In this document: positions 32,636 through 40,264 of the stretch, piece by piece
Layout of the letters: each line of letters starts with the position of its first letter
Numbering within the stretch: position 1 is the first letter of the stretch
NCBI GenBank assembly: GCA_021736215.1
Contig: JAIPGI010000010.1
Span: 1 to 41,528, forward strand
Direction: 5' to 3'
Source: Candidatus Altimarinota bacterium
GTDB lineage: Bacteria; Patescibacteriota; Gracilibacteria; UBA4473
DNA length: 41,528 nt
The notes under the pieces: model-generated
What the model was told of the DNA's origin: nothing
The model's input: the letters and a program-made list of their open reading frames with translations, nothing else
Databases searched by the model: none
Translations under genes and position numbers: made by a program

Positions 32636-34363
32636 ATGAAATACTCGCAACTCTTTGTGAAAACGCAAAAAGAATTACCAGCGAAAGAAGACTCTCGAAA
32701 CGCGGAACTTCTTTTGAAAGCTGGTTTTATTCAGAAGGAAATGGCAGGCGTGTTTTCCTTTCTTCCCTTAGGACTTCGTGTACTTAATAAAATCGCCCAT
32801 ATCGTACGAGAAGAGATGAATCATGTGGGGGCAATAGAAATCCTCATGTCGGTTCTCTCCCCCAAGGAAAATTGGGAACGAACAGGACGTTGGAATTCCA
32901 TGGGAGTCCTCTATAAACTTGAGACAGCAACTGGAAAAGAAGTCGCACTTTCCCCTACTCATGAGGAGATTGTTACCCCACTGGTTCAAAAATTTTGCAG
33001 ATCTCATAAGGATTTTCCAGTCTGTGTTTATCAAGTTCAGGCGAAATTCAGAAATGAACCAAGAGCGAAGTCCGGATTACTCCGTGGACGGGAGTTTTTG
33101 ATGAAAGATGCTTATTCATTTCATACTTCCCAAGAAGATTTCGAACGATATTACCTCGTACAGAAAAAAGCGTACGAAACCATTTATAATCGTCTCGGCA
33201 TTGGAGATATTACCTACTATGTTGCCGCGTCTGGCGGTGATTTTTCGAAATTTTCTCATGAATTTCAAACCCGTTGTGAAACGGGAGAAGACACAATCTT
33301 TTGTATAGCAGGAACAAAAGATTGTTTTAATAAAGAAATTGCAGAAAGCCAAGCTCCTCTCGTTACCTACGAGGATAAATCCCCTCTTCCGATGGAAGAC
33401 GTGAAGGGAGTTGGAATCATTGGGGTAGAAGAATTAGCAAAATATCTCAAAATTTCTGTTGAAAAAACGACCAAGACCATTCTTTTTGAAACCGAAAACA
33501 AAGGAGAAGTCATCGCTGCCGCAGTAAGAGGAAATTATGATATTAATGAAATCAAACTCAAAACGATTATCGGTTGTAAGGAATTGCGACTTGCCACAGC
33601 AGAAACCGTAAAACGTGTCACGGGTGCGGAAGTCGGGTATGCAGGAATTCTGAACCTCCCAAAAGAAATAAAAGTCTTCATGGATGACTCCATGAAAGGG
33701 CGTATAAACTTCGAAATGGGAGCGAATAAAACTGATTATCATACCATTAATGTCAACTTTGGACGGGACTTACCAGAACCAAAAACTTTTTATGATATCA
33801 AAGTCGCACAAGAAGGAGATATTCATCCCACTAGCGGAAAACCTTATGAAGTGTTTAAGGCGATTGAGGTAGGGAATATATTTCCTCTTGCGACAAAGTT
33901 CTCTTCTTCTTTTAACTTTAAATTTACCGATGAGAATGGAAAAGAATTTCCTATTCTTATGGGGTGTTATGGTATTGGAATCTCTCGTATCATGGGATCT
34001 TTAGTAGAGATTTTTAGCGATGACAAGGGAATGCGTTGGCCGATGGCAGTTACTCCATTTCACATCTATTTAGCGGCCATAGGACGCGATGATGCAGTGT
34101 ATGATCAGGCAGAAAAACTCTACAAAGACTTTCAAAATGTAGGAATAGAAGTGCTTTATGATGATCGTCGCGACAAAAAAGTCGGTCCCGGTCAAAAATT
34201 TGCAGATCACGAACTCATGGGAATCCCCGCACGAATCGTTCTTTCTGAACGCACTCTCGAGGAAAATTCTGTAGAGTTTGTTGATAGAAAAACAGGAAAT
34301 ATTCAAAAAATAAAAATAGATGATATACTTCCTTTTGTTCGTACATTCTTGAATGTCTCATAA
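32636..34363 (+). CDS. proS: Prolyl-tRNA synthetase, bacterial type
   Basis: A 575-residue class II synthetase that charges tRNA-Pro. Motif 1 (GVFSFLPLGLRVLNKIAHIV), motif 2 (YQVQAKFRNEPRAKSGLLRGREFLMKDAYSFH) and motif 3 (MGCYGIGISRIMGSLVE) are all visible. Between motifs 2 and 3, residues about 225-390 form the INS/YbaK-like editing domain, marking the bacterial form, and the C-terminal anticodon-binding domain follows (FHIYLAAIGRDDAVYDQAEKLY...DDRRDKKVGPGQKFADHELMGIP). An ATG 54 bases upstream is in frame but adds no family likeness. The stop overlaps the next gene by 11 bases. Upstream 32503-32635 holds a TTGTTCA / TGAACAA hairpin and no gene. Confidence 0.97.
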   Translation: MKYSQLFVKTQKELPAKEDSRNAELLLKAGFIQKEMAGVFSFLPLGLRVLNKIAHIVREEMNHVGAIEILMSVLSPKENWERTGRWNSMGVLYKLETATGKEVALSPTHEEIVTPLVQKFCRSHKDFPVCVYQVQAKFRNEPRAKSGLLRGREFLMKDAYSFHTSQEDFERYYLVQKKAYETIYNRLGIGDITYYVAASGGDFSKFSHEFQTRCETGEDTIFCIAGTKDCFNKEIAESQAPLVTYEDKSPLPMEDVKGVGIIGVEELAKYLKISVEKTTKTILFETENKGEVIAAAVRGNYDINEIKLKTIIGCKELRLATAETVKRVTGAEVGYAGILNLPKEIKVFMDDSMKGRINFEMGANKTDYHTINVNFGRDLPEPKTFYDIKVAQEGDIHPTSGKPYEVFKAIEVGNIFPLATKFSSSFNFKFTDENGKEFPILMGCYGIGISRIMGSLVEIFSDDKGMRWPMAVTPFHIYLAAIGRDDAVYDQAEKLYKDFQNVGIEVLYDDRRDKKVGPGQKFADHELMGIPARIVLSERTLEENSVEFVDRKTGNIQKIKIDDILPFVRTFLNVS

Positions 34364-35135
34364 AAAAAATACCTATCGAAACGATATTCTTCTTCTTGTT
34401 GGCTTTCTTCTTTTGGCAGTAGGAGTTTCTCTCTGGGGTCAGACAACTTTTTTAGTTTCTATCTTTTTATTTTTTGGGTTTCCTGCCGCATGGTTGTCAT
34501 ATCGGAAACCCGAAAGAATTAAAAAACTTTTACTCTTTTCTGTGTTTTTTACGATTCCCTTCGTATTTCTTATCGACCATTTGGCAGTGTTAGACCAGTC
34601 ATGGCACGTCCCGACAATTTTTCCTTTTCGTCTCTTGGGAACCATTCCGATAGAAGATTATATATGGAGTGTTTTTTGTGTATATTTAGTCACTATGTTT
34701 TATGAGTATTTTTTGGATAAATATCGAGACAAACTGTTGTATCAGTACATGAAGTATTTTTTTATTCTTTCGGGTTTGGTTCTCATAATTTTTTTTACAC
34801 TCTTCTTTGCAAAACCCGATGCTTTGTATATTCAGTACACGTATCTTTTTGTTGGTATTTTTTTCGCTCTTTTACCAACTTTTGTCTTTCTTTTTCATTA
34901 TCCAAAATTGCTTTTTAAATTTTTTGCAACAGTGCCATATTTCTTTGTATTATTTTTGGCAATGGAATTGGTAGCTCTCCATTTAGGACACTGGAATTTT
35001 CCAGGAGAACATTTTGTCGGTTGGATAAATTTATTGGGACAAAATTTCCCATTTGAAGAACTTTTGTTCTGGATATTTTTATTTCCTGTTTCTATACTTT
35101 CTTATTATGAATACTTCAATGATGATCGACGATAA
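34353..35135 (+). CDS. Lycopene-cyclase-like membrane protein (CrtYc/CrtYd type, two fused halves)
   Basis: A 260-residue protein with about 7 membrane spans. Each half carries a short motif of the heterodimeric lycopene cyclase family: RLLGTIPIEDYIWSVF near residue 93 and LGQNFPFEELLFWIF near 230, the P-x-E-[DE] pattern next to a membrane helix. GHWNFPGEHFVGW before the second motif also fits. Known fused CrtYcd proteins cyclise lycopene ends. No crtE, crtB or crtI gene is near, so the real substrate is open. It overlaps proS by 11 bases and its stop lies within the RNase H 5' region. Membrane role certain, substrate uncertain. Confidence 0.6.
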   Translation: MSHKKNTYRNDILLLVGFLLLAVGVSLWGQTTFLVSIFLFFGFPAAWLSYRKPERIKKLLLFSVFFTIPFVFLIDHLAVLDQSWHVPTIFPFRLLGTIPIEDYIWSVFCVYLVTMFYEYFLDKYRDKLLYQYMKYFFILSGLVLIIFFTLFFAKPDALYIQYTYLFVGIFFALLPTFVFLFHYPKLLFKFFATVPYFFVLFLAMELVALHLGHWNFPGEHFVGWINLLGQNFPFEELLFWIFLFPVSILSYYEYFNDDRR

Positions 35136-35577
35136 TTTATTTTCTTCAGCACCCATGAAAGATAATTCTAAGCCTCGCAAAGGAATTTTGTACTGTGATG
35201 GAGGCAGTCGCCAAAACCCTGGCAAGTCTGCTGGAGCGGCAGTTCTCTATGATGATAAAAAGAAAGAAATCGCTTATGGTGGGGTCTATTGCGGTGTCCA
35301 AACGAATAACTTTGCCGAATATGCTGGGCTTATCCACGGACTTCAATTGGCGATAGAACATGGATTTACTGACATAGAGGTTGTTCTAGATTCTAAACTT
35401 CTTGTCGAACAGATGAGTGGTCAGTGGAAGGTCAAAAATGCGAACATTAAGCCTTCCTGTGAAAAAGCAAAAACTCTTTGTGAACAATTCCACTCCGTTC
35501 GATTCCGTCATGTTCTTCGTCACAAAAATACCGTTGCTGATAAAATTGTGAATGACGTGTTGGATCAGCACGAATGA
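35107..35577 (+). CDS. rnhA: Ribonuclease H type I
   Basis: An RNase HI-fold enzyme that removes RNA from RNA-DNA hybrids. The four acidic active-site residues are visible: Asp in GILYCDGGSRQNPGKSAGA, Glu in NNFAEYAGLIHGL, Asp in IEVVLDSKLLVEQMSG and Asp in HKNTVADKIVNDVL. The domain is about 130 residues. The start is uncertain: ATGs at 35107, 35119, 35122 and 35155 are all in frame. The first three overlap the previous gene, and 35155 would leave only a short lead before the domain. No Shine-Dalgarno sequence decides it. Last gene of the proS unit. Confidence 0.9.
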   Translation: MNTSMMIDDNLFSSAPMKDNSKPRKGILYCDGGSRQNPGKSAGAAVLYDDKKKEIAYGGVYCGVQTNNFAEYAGLIHGLQLAIEHGFTDIEVVLDSKLLVEQMSGQWKVKNANIKPSCEKAKTLCEQFHSVRFRHVLRHKNTVADKIVNDVLDQHE

Positions 35578-35593
35578 AACATTGTCCATTGCC

Positions 35594-35611
35594 AATTTTC
35601 AATTGAAAATT
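35594..35611. repeat. Perfect 18-base AT palindrome between rnhA and folC
   Basis: AATTTTCAATTGAAAATT, self-complementary over its full length. It lies exactly between the two convergent gene ends. Related TTTTCAATTG / CAATTGAAAA pieces lie at 37083-37112 and 37150-37160, in a gap of the minus-strand unit. Confidence 0.65.
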
Positions 35612-36789
35612 TATTTCGGGAATTCCGTTTGTTGAGACAAAATCTTTTCAACAGGATAAAAAATGGTTCTAATTTTTCCACACAGATAAAAACTCCCGCT
35701 GACCAAAGTACTTCTCTGTGGAAGTTCCTTCAAAAGGGCAAAAACATCTTCCTGTACAATTCCTTTCTCGAAGCGTTTTTTTAATTCTTCAGGTTTCCAA
35801 AATTCGTGTCCTTCTGCCCCAGCCGTCCAAATAATTTCATCAAATTCTGAAAGAATGATTTCAAATCCTTTGGGATCATGGTTTCGAACCATAGCAAAAA
35901 TACCTGTGCGAGGATGGGGTAATTTTTGGATCTTTGGTAAAATAAATTCAAAACGGGGAGGAGAATGAGATCCATCTAATATCAGAATGTTTTTGGAAGA
36001 AGCGACTTGTATCTTTTCCCATCGGGCAGGCATGGGGATTTTTTCCATTTCAAAAGAAGTTGTTTCCAAAATCTTTTCACAAATTTTTCGTACTAACTTT
36101 TTTCCCAGTTTGAAATCAATTCCTTTTATAAATTGAACTTCTTTTTGCGCTTCTTGAAGAAGGATGTTTTGAAATTTCTTTTCATAACTGATATTGAATA
36201 CCGAATCAGCAGTAAAAATTCCTGCTTTTTCGTGAGCCATATTATCGAGACTTCCAAAATACTGCATATGATCTTCTCCGATGAAGGTAAGTGCCGCGAT
36301 ACGTTTTCCTCGAACAGCGTTTACTGCATCAAATCTGCCACCCAATCCAATCTCTCCTACAAAAACCTCACATCCCATCTCTCGACCCGCTAAAACACCA
36401 GTCAAAACAAGCGCTTCGTAGTAGGTCGGCTTGATCTGAATTTCTTCAGATATTTTTTTTATTTTCAAAACAAATTTTCCAAAATCATCCTCTGATATGA
36501 GTCGTCCCTGTATTCGAATACGTTCAGTAATGCACTGCAAATGAGGAGATATCAGTGTCACTACGCTTTTTCCAGCTCGCAAAAGCACATCCTCTGTTCG
36601 TCGGCAAACACTCCCCTTTCCAGCGGTCCCTGCAACAATAACACGCCATTCGAAAAACTCATCAGGACTTCCCAGAGCATCTAAAATAGCTTCAACTGCC
36701 TTCAAAGAAGGCTTCGTGTTTTCACGAAAGAACTTTGCTTCACTCGAAAGTTCTACAAGCCAATCTTTCGCTTTTGAAAAGGATTCCAT
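35611..36789 (-). CDS. folC: FolC-like Mur ligase family enzyme (folylpolyglutamate synthase)
   Basis: A 392-residue ATP-dependent ligase of the Mur superfamily that adds glutamate to folates. The P-loop VIVAGTAGKGSVCRRTEDVL near residue 50, SPHLQCITERIRI near 80, and GEIGLGGRFDAVNA near 145 are FolC-type signatures. The C-terminal ligase domain (about 265-392) has ILDGSHSPPRFEFILPKI, corresponding to DGAHNP. Slightly divergent motifs leave room for a related ligase. It overlaps the upstream ribbon-helix-helix gene by 37 bases. No other folate gene is in the window. Confidence 0.85.
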   Translation of the reverse strand: MESFSKAKDWLVELSSEAKFFRENTKPSLKAVEAILDALGSPDEFFEWRVIVAGTAGKGSVCRRTEDVLLRAGKSVVTLISPHLQCITERIRIQGRLISEDDFGKFVLKIKKISEEIQIKPTYYEALVLTGVLAGREMGCEVFVGEIGLGGRFDAVNAVRGKRIAALTFIGEDHMQYFGSLDNMAHEKAGIFTADSVFNISYEKKFQNILLQEAQKEVQFIKGIDFKLGKKLVRKICEKILETTSFEMEKIPMPARWEKIQVASSKNILILDGSHSPPRFEFILPKIQKLPHPRTGIFAMVRNHDPKGFEIILSEFDEIIWTAGAEGHEFWKPEELKKRFEKGIVQEDVFALLKELPQRSTLVSGSFYLCGKIRTIFYPVEKILSQQTEFPK

Positions 36790-37007
36790 GGAGAAGTGGG
36801 TTTCGGAGTGGATACAACGGATTCTTGCTTCGACTTTTTTGGTCGGAGTGCTTGCTTCGCTGCTATCTGAAAGGGTAATTTCTGATCTTGGATAATTTTT
36901 CGTAAAAAGAGTTTTATCGCTGAAGAATAGGTAAGCCCCATCGAATTTAAAACTTCTTGAACTTGTTCTTTTTCGCTATCGGAAATGCGTATTTGAATGT
37001 GTCCCAT
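36753..37007 (-). CDS. Orphan ribbon-helix-helix protein, RelB/DinJ antitoxin-like
   Basis: An 84-residue protein. Residues 1-45 form a ribbon-helix-helix: the strand HIQIRISDSEKEQ, then VQEVLNSMGLTYSSAIKLFLRKIIQDQKLPF, which matches the RelB/DinJ pattern (MGLT...AIxLFLRxxxxxxxxPF). The tail (about 55-84) is Lys/Ser/Pro-rich, unlike DinJ. In known systems this protein binds DNA and neutralises a RelE/YafQ toxin, but no toxin ORF flanks it: upstream is a gap and then a membrane protein, and downstream is folC, overlapping by 37 bases. It may be a solitary regulator or an antitoxin whose toxin has gone. Confidence 0.8.
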   Translation of the reverse strand: MGHIQIRISDSEKEQVQEVLNSMGLTYSSAIKLFLRKIIQDQKLPFQIAAKQALRPKKSKQESVVSTPKPTSPWNPFQKRKIGL

Positions 37008-37161
37008 GGGAAATACCTTACAAATTTAAAATGACGCACGAAGAATAGAAATCGTCATGACAAAGTCAATGAAAGATATTTATTTTCAATTGCCAAGTGT
37101 CTATTTTCAATTTTAAAAACAAAAACAACGCCAGAGACGAACAATCGACAATTGAAAATTA

Positions 37162-37389
37162 TTATTTCTTCATCCAATCAAACACCTTGGACAGGATTTG
37201 TTGCGCCTGAATAATGAATCTCAATGGTTTTTGAATGTATTCGATGAAAATATCGCTCAAATCATCGAGCTTGGACATCAATCGTGTCGCAATCCAGAGC
37301 GTTCGTACAGCAAAAATACAGACGAGGAAAAATCCAACTCCTACGCAGAGATACATAATTTCGAGAGCGTGTGCAAATACATAATCCAT
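37162..37389 (-). CDS. Small single-span membrane protein
   Basis: A 75-residue protein with one strong membrane helix (about 8-32, LEIMYLCVGVGFFLVCIFAVRTLWI) and an amphipathic C-terminal helix (about 33-73, ATRLMSKLDDLSDIFIEYIQKPLRF...). The layout resembles small DUF948-type or stabilising membrane proteins but is not assigned. It lies 26 bases downstream of gatB on the same strand, so it is probably co-transcribed. Function unknown. Confidence 0.65.
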   Translation of the reverse strand: MDYVFAHALEIMYLCVGVGFFLVCIFAVRTLWIATRLMSKLDDLSDIFIEYIQKPLRFIIQAQQILSKVFDWMKK

Positions 37390-37415
37390 CTTTTTATTAT
37401 ACCACGTTTCAGTTC

Positions 37416-38837
37416 CTATGACAACCGTTTTTTGAGCATTTCTAGAACCTTTGGAGGATTTGCTGATCCTTTTGAAATTTGCATTACTTGTCCCATAAGA
37501 AACTGCAAGGCTTTCTCTTTTCCTTTTTTATAATCATCGACAGATTGTGGATTGGTCTTTATCACTTCTTCAACCCATTTCCCTAGGTCATTACTACTGG
37601 AAACCTGTTCCAAGTCTAAATCTATCATAAGTTCTTTGGCGGTTTTATCCTTTTGGGATTCTTTCATGGCCTCAATAAGGATTTCTTTCGCTCCCGTAGA
37701 AGAAATAGTCCCCTCTTCCAAGAGATTGATAACATCTGCAACCTGTTGGGGAACTATTGAAGATTTTTTCCAAGAGGTATTCCCCAAGATGACGGAAAGA
37801 ATAAAATTTGCTGATTTTTTCGGATTATCAGACAAATCAACTACCTGTTCAAAGAAATCCGCCAACACTTTGTCTTCGGAAAGCTTTAAGGCTTCCGGCT
37901 CTCCGAGATCAAAATCCGAACGATATCTGTGAAATTTTTCTGAAGGAAGTTCTGCAACCGCTTTTTCGATATCTTCAATCGCTTCATCGGTAAAAGTGAC
38001 AGGCGGCAAATCGGGTTCTGGGAAATACCGATAATCATTGGCCGATTCTTTGTCCCGCATGATGACTGTTTTTTCTTCATTATCGAGCCAACCGACTGTC
38101 GTTTCCTTGTCTGGAGGAGTTCCCTTTTCCCATAATTTTTTTTGACGATTGATTTCGTATGTAAGGGCTTTGAAAAGCGACACAAATGAATTCAAATTTT
38201 TGATTTCTGCTCGCGGATTTAATTTTTCTGTCCCTTTGTGACGCAACGAAACGGAGGCATCAAATCGCATCATTCCCTTCTCCATGTCGGCATCAGAAGC
38301 ATCAACGTAGCGAAGAATTTTTTGAATTTCTTTCGCCAAAATCTGTGCTTCCTCGGGAGATCTGAGATCCGGTTCTGTAACAATCTCCACCAAAGGAGTT
38401 CCTGACCTATTATAATCACAAAGTGTTCCAGATGGAGTATGAACGAGTTTCCCAGCATCATTTTCTAAATGAACACGAGTAATTCCAATCGTGTGGCGTT
38501 TGCCATCAACACTGATCTCTACTTTTCCTTTACAGGAAATCGGTTGATCATACTGGGAAATCTGAAATCCATTTGGTAGATCTGGATAAAAATAATTTTT
38601 CCGATCAAACTTTGAAAATTTTTGAATTTTACATCGCAATGCCGCCGCTCCTCGAACAGCTTTATCAAGTCCTTCTTTATTTAATACTGGAAGCATGCCT
38701 GGGAAACCCATACAAACGGGACACACTCGCGTATTGGGCTCTGCTCCGAATGCATCGTTATCACACCCACACCAAAGTTTCGATTTGGTAGAAAGTTGTG
38801 CATGAATTTCGAGCCCGATAATTGTCTCCAGTTCCAT
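37416..38837 (-). CDS. gatB: Glutamyl-tRNA(Gln)/aspartyl-tRNA(Asn) amidotransferase subunit B
   Basis: A 473-residue subunit that binds tRNA and activates the mischarged glutamate or aspartate for amidation. Family features are IIGLEIHAQLSTKSKLWCGC at the start, with the zinc-site Cys pattern CxC...CPVC near residues 23-42, GITRVHLENDAGKLVH near 120, DYNRSGTPLVEIVTEPD near 140, DYRYFPEPDLPP near 270, and the C-terminal YqeY-like tail that contacts tRNA. Full length. Its partners gatC and gatA lie elsewhere in the window on the other strand. The promoter lies 9 bases upstream of the ATG. Confidence 0.97.
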   Translation of the reverse strand: MELETIIGLEIHAQLSTKSKLWCGCDNDAFGAEPNTRVCPVCMGFPGMLPVLNKEGLDKAVRGAAALRCKIQKFSKFDRKNYFYPDLPNGFQISQYDQPISCKGKVEISVDGKRHTIGITRVHLENDAGKLVHTPSGTLCDYNRSGTPLVEIVTEPDLRSPEEAQILAKEIQKILRYVDASDADMEKGMMRFDASVSLRHKGTEKLNPRAEIKNLNSFVSLFKALTYEINRQKKLWEKGTPPDKETTVGWLDNEEKTVIMRDKESANDYRYFPEPDLPPVTFTDEAIEDIEKAVAELPSEKFHRYRSDFDLGEPEALKLSEDKVLADFFEQVVDLSDNPKKSANFILSVILGNTSWKKSSIVPQQVADVINLLEEGTISSTGAKEILIEAMKESQKDKTAKELMIDLDLEQVSSSNDLGKWVEEVIKTNPQSVDDYKKGKEKALQFLMGQVMQISKGSANPPKVLEMLKKRLS

Positions 38838-38846
38838 TTCAGAGGG

Positions 38847-38874
38847 ATTGTACTCAAAAACTTTGTTCTGTAAA
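38847..38874 (-). promoter_or_regulatory. gatB promoter (leaderless candidate)
   Basis: On the minus strand TTTACA (38869-38874), 16 bases, TACAAT (38847-38852), then 9 bases to the ATG. Divergent from the pgk promoter 4 bases away. Confidence 0.65.
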
Positions 38875-38877
38875 AAT

Positions 38878-38906
38878 TTGCCTCGCCTTTCCTCTCCTTC
38901 TACAAT
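38878..38906 (+). promoter_or_regulatory. pgk promoter
   Basis: TTGCCT (38878-38883), 17 bases, TACAAT (38901-38906), then 18 bases to the ATG. The predicted leader is about 11 bases with no Shine-Dalgarno sequence. Confidence 0.65.
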
Positions 38907-38924
38907 TTCAATGTACCCAATGAA

Positions 38925-40109
38925 ATGAAAATCAATACTCTCACTTCCGCTGCTATTAAAAATAAAGTTGTACTCATTCGAGTGGATTTCAATGTTCCAC
39001 TCAAGGCAGGAAAAGTCTTGGAAAATACTCGTATCGCCGAATCAATACCAACATTTCGGTTTCTGCTCAAAAATGGAGCCAAGCAAATTCATGTACTTAC
39101 CCACGTTGGACGTCCAAAGGAAGGTCCCACTCCCGAACTTTCGACAAAAAATCTAATTCCTGAATTTGAAAAACTTCTTGGCGAAAAAGTCGAATACCGC
39201 GCAGACTTCACAGCGGGGAAAGGGAAAATTCAGCTCCATGAAAACGTGCGATTCTATCCTGGAGAGAAAAAATCAAATCCTGAATTTGCGAAAGAAATTT
39301 TGAAAGGAACGGGAGCGGAAGTATTTGTTAATGATGGGTTTGGAGTATCTCACCGTGGGGACACCTCAGTTGTCGGATTTGCCGATCACATCCCCTGTGT
39401 AGCAGGATTATTAGTCTCCAAAGAAATCGAAGCTCTTTCGCCCTTCCTGAGTAAGAAAAAAATTCCGGGTCTTATGATTGTTGCGGGAGGACTTAAATTA
39501 GAAACCAAAGTGCCCGTCCTTATGCACTTTGCTCAAACCGCTGATCACATCCTTTTGGGAGGAGGGGTAGCAAATAATTTTGCTGTAGCTCAAGGATTCA
39601 ATATTGGTGAGAGTTTTTATCAAGAAGAATTTGTAAAGGATGCTCGTCGAGTGCTAAAAATTGCGAATCAAAACAAAACAGGTATTCATATTCCTATAGA
39701 CGTTATTTGTGCAGATGATCCAGAAAGCGTAAATACCGTAGACCTTCCTCTAGAAGATGTGGTTGGAAGTGCTAAAATTTTTGATATAGGATTGCATACC
39801 ATTGCGAGTTATATTGAACTATTAGAACACGCAAAAATCATTATCTGGAACGGTCCTTTGGGACTTTTCGAAAAAGATCAATTTGAAACGGGAACTAAAA
39901 AAATATTGACGTTTTTGAGTACGCATCCATCTGCCAAGGTTATTTTGGGAGGGGGAGACACGCTTGAATCTCTCAATAAATTTGGCATTCCTCAGAAGAA
40001 ATTTTTTCATGTTTCTACAGGAGGGGGCGCAATGCTTGAGTTTTTGGAAGGGAAAGAATTACCAGGGATAGAACAATTAAAAGCGAAGAATAAGACAGAG
40101 AAAAGTTAG
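38925..40109 (+). CDS. pgk: Phosphoglycerate kinase
   Basis: A 394-residue glycolytic kinase that passes phosphate between 1,3-bisphosphoglycerate and ADP. Both lobes are complete. The N-terminal lobe has VVLIRVDFNVPLKAGKVLEN near 15, HVGRPKEGP near 61 and ENVRFYPGE near 106. The hinge region is near 190. The C-terminal lobe has LLGGGVANNF near 206, NGPLGLFEKDQFETGT near 308 and ILGGGDTLESLNKFG near 345, with the nucleotide motif VSTGGGAMLEFLEGKELPG near 364. Length is normal. It has its own promoter and is divergent from gatB. No gap or tpi lies next to it. Confidence 0.97.
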   Translation: MKINTLTSAAIKNKVVLIRVDFNVPLKAGKVLENTRIAESIPTFRFLLKNGAKQIHVLTHVGRPKEGPTPELSTKNLIPEFEKLLGEKVEYRADFTAGKGKIQLHENVRFYPGEKKSNPEFAKEILKGTGAEVFVNDGFGVSHRGDTSVVGFADHIPCVAGLLVSKEIEALSPFLSKKKIPGLMIVAGGLKLETKVPVLMHFAQTADHILLGGGVANNFAVAQGFNIGESFYQEEFVKDARRVLKIANQNKTGIHIPIDVICADDPESVNTVDLPLEDVVGSAKIFDIGLHTIASYIELLEHAKIIIWNGPLGLFEKDQFETGTKKILTFLSTHPSAKVILGGGDTLESLNKFGIPQKKFFHVSTGGGAMLEFLEGKELPGIEQLKAKNKTEKS

Positions 40110-40168
40110 GCAGATGAAGAAAGAAAGGAAAAATAAATTTGTAAGCGACAATTCTTTTCTCTTCTCTG

Positions 40169-40204
40169 TATAATTCTTCTCTATACAAAAAGCTTTTGCT
40201 TTTT
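40169..40204 (+). promoter_or_regulatory. Candidate hppA promoter followed by a hairpin
   Basis: TGTATAAT gives a -10 box at 40169-40174, with a weak -35 match GCGACA (40145-40150, 18 bases away). The AAAAAGC-TTTT-GCTTTTT hairpin at 40187-40204 comes right after the predicted start and could instead be a terminator for pgk. Sixty bases separate it from the hppA ATG. Confidence 0.4.
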
Positions 40205-40264
40205 CTCAAAAATCTATTAAATTGTTACTCGAAAGTTTTTCTTACCCTTTAATTATTTTTTACC

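Noticed and set aside
36753-37389. Toxin-antitoxin pair formed by the ribbon-helix-helix gene and the 75-residue membrane gene
   Set aside because: The two are 154 bases apart, the membrane protein follows gatB closely, and it has no likeness to RelE-type toxins.
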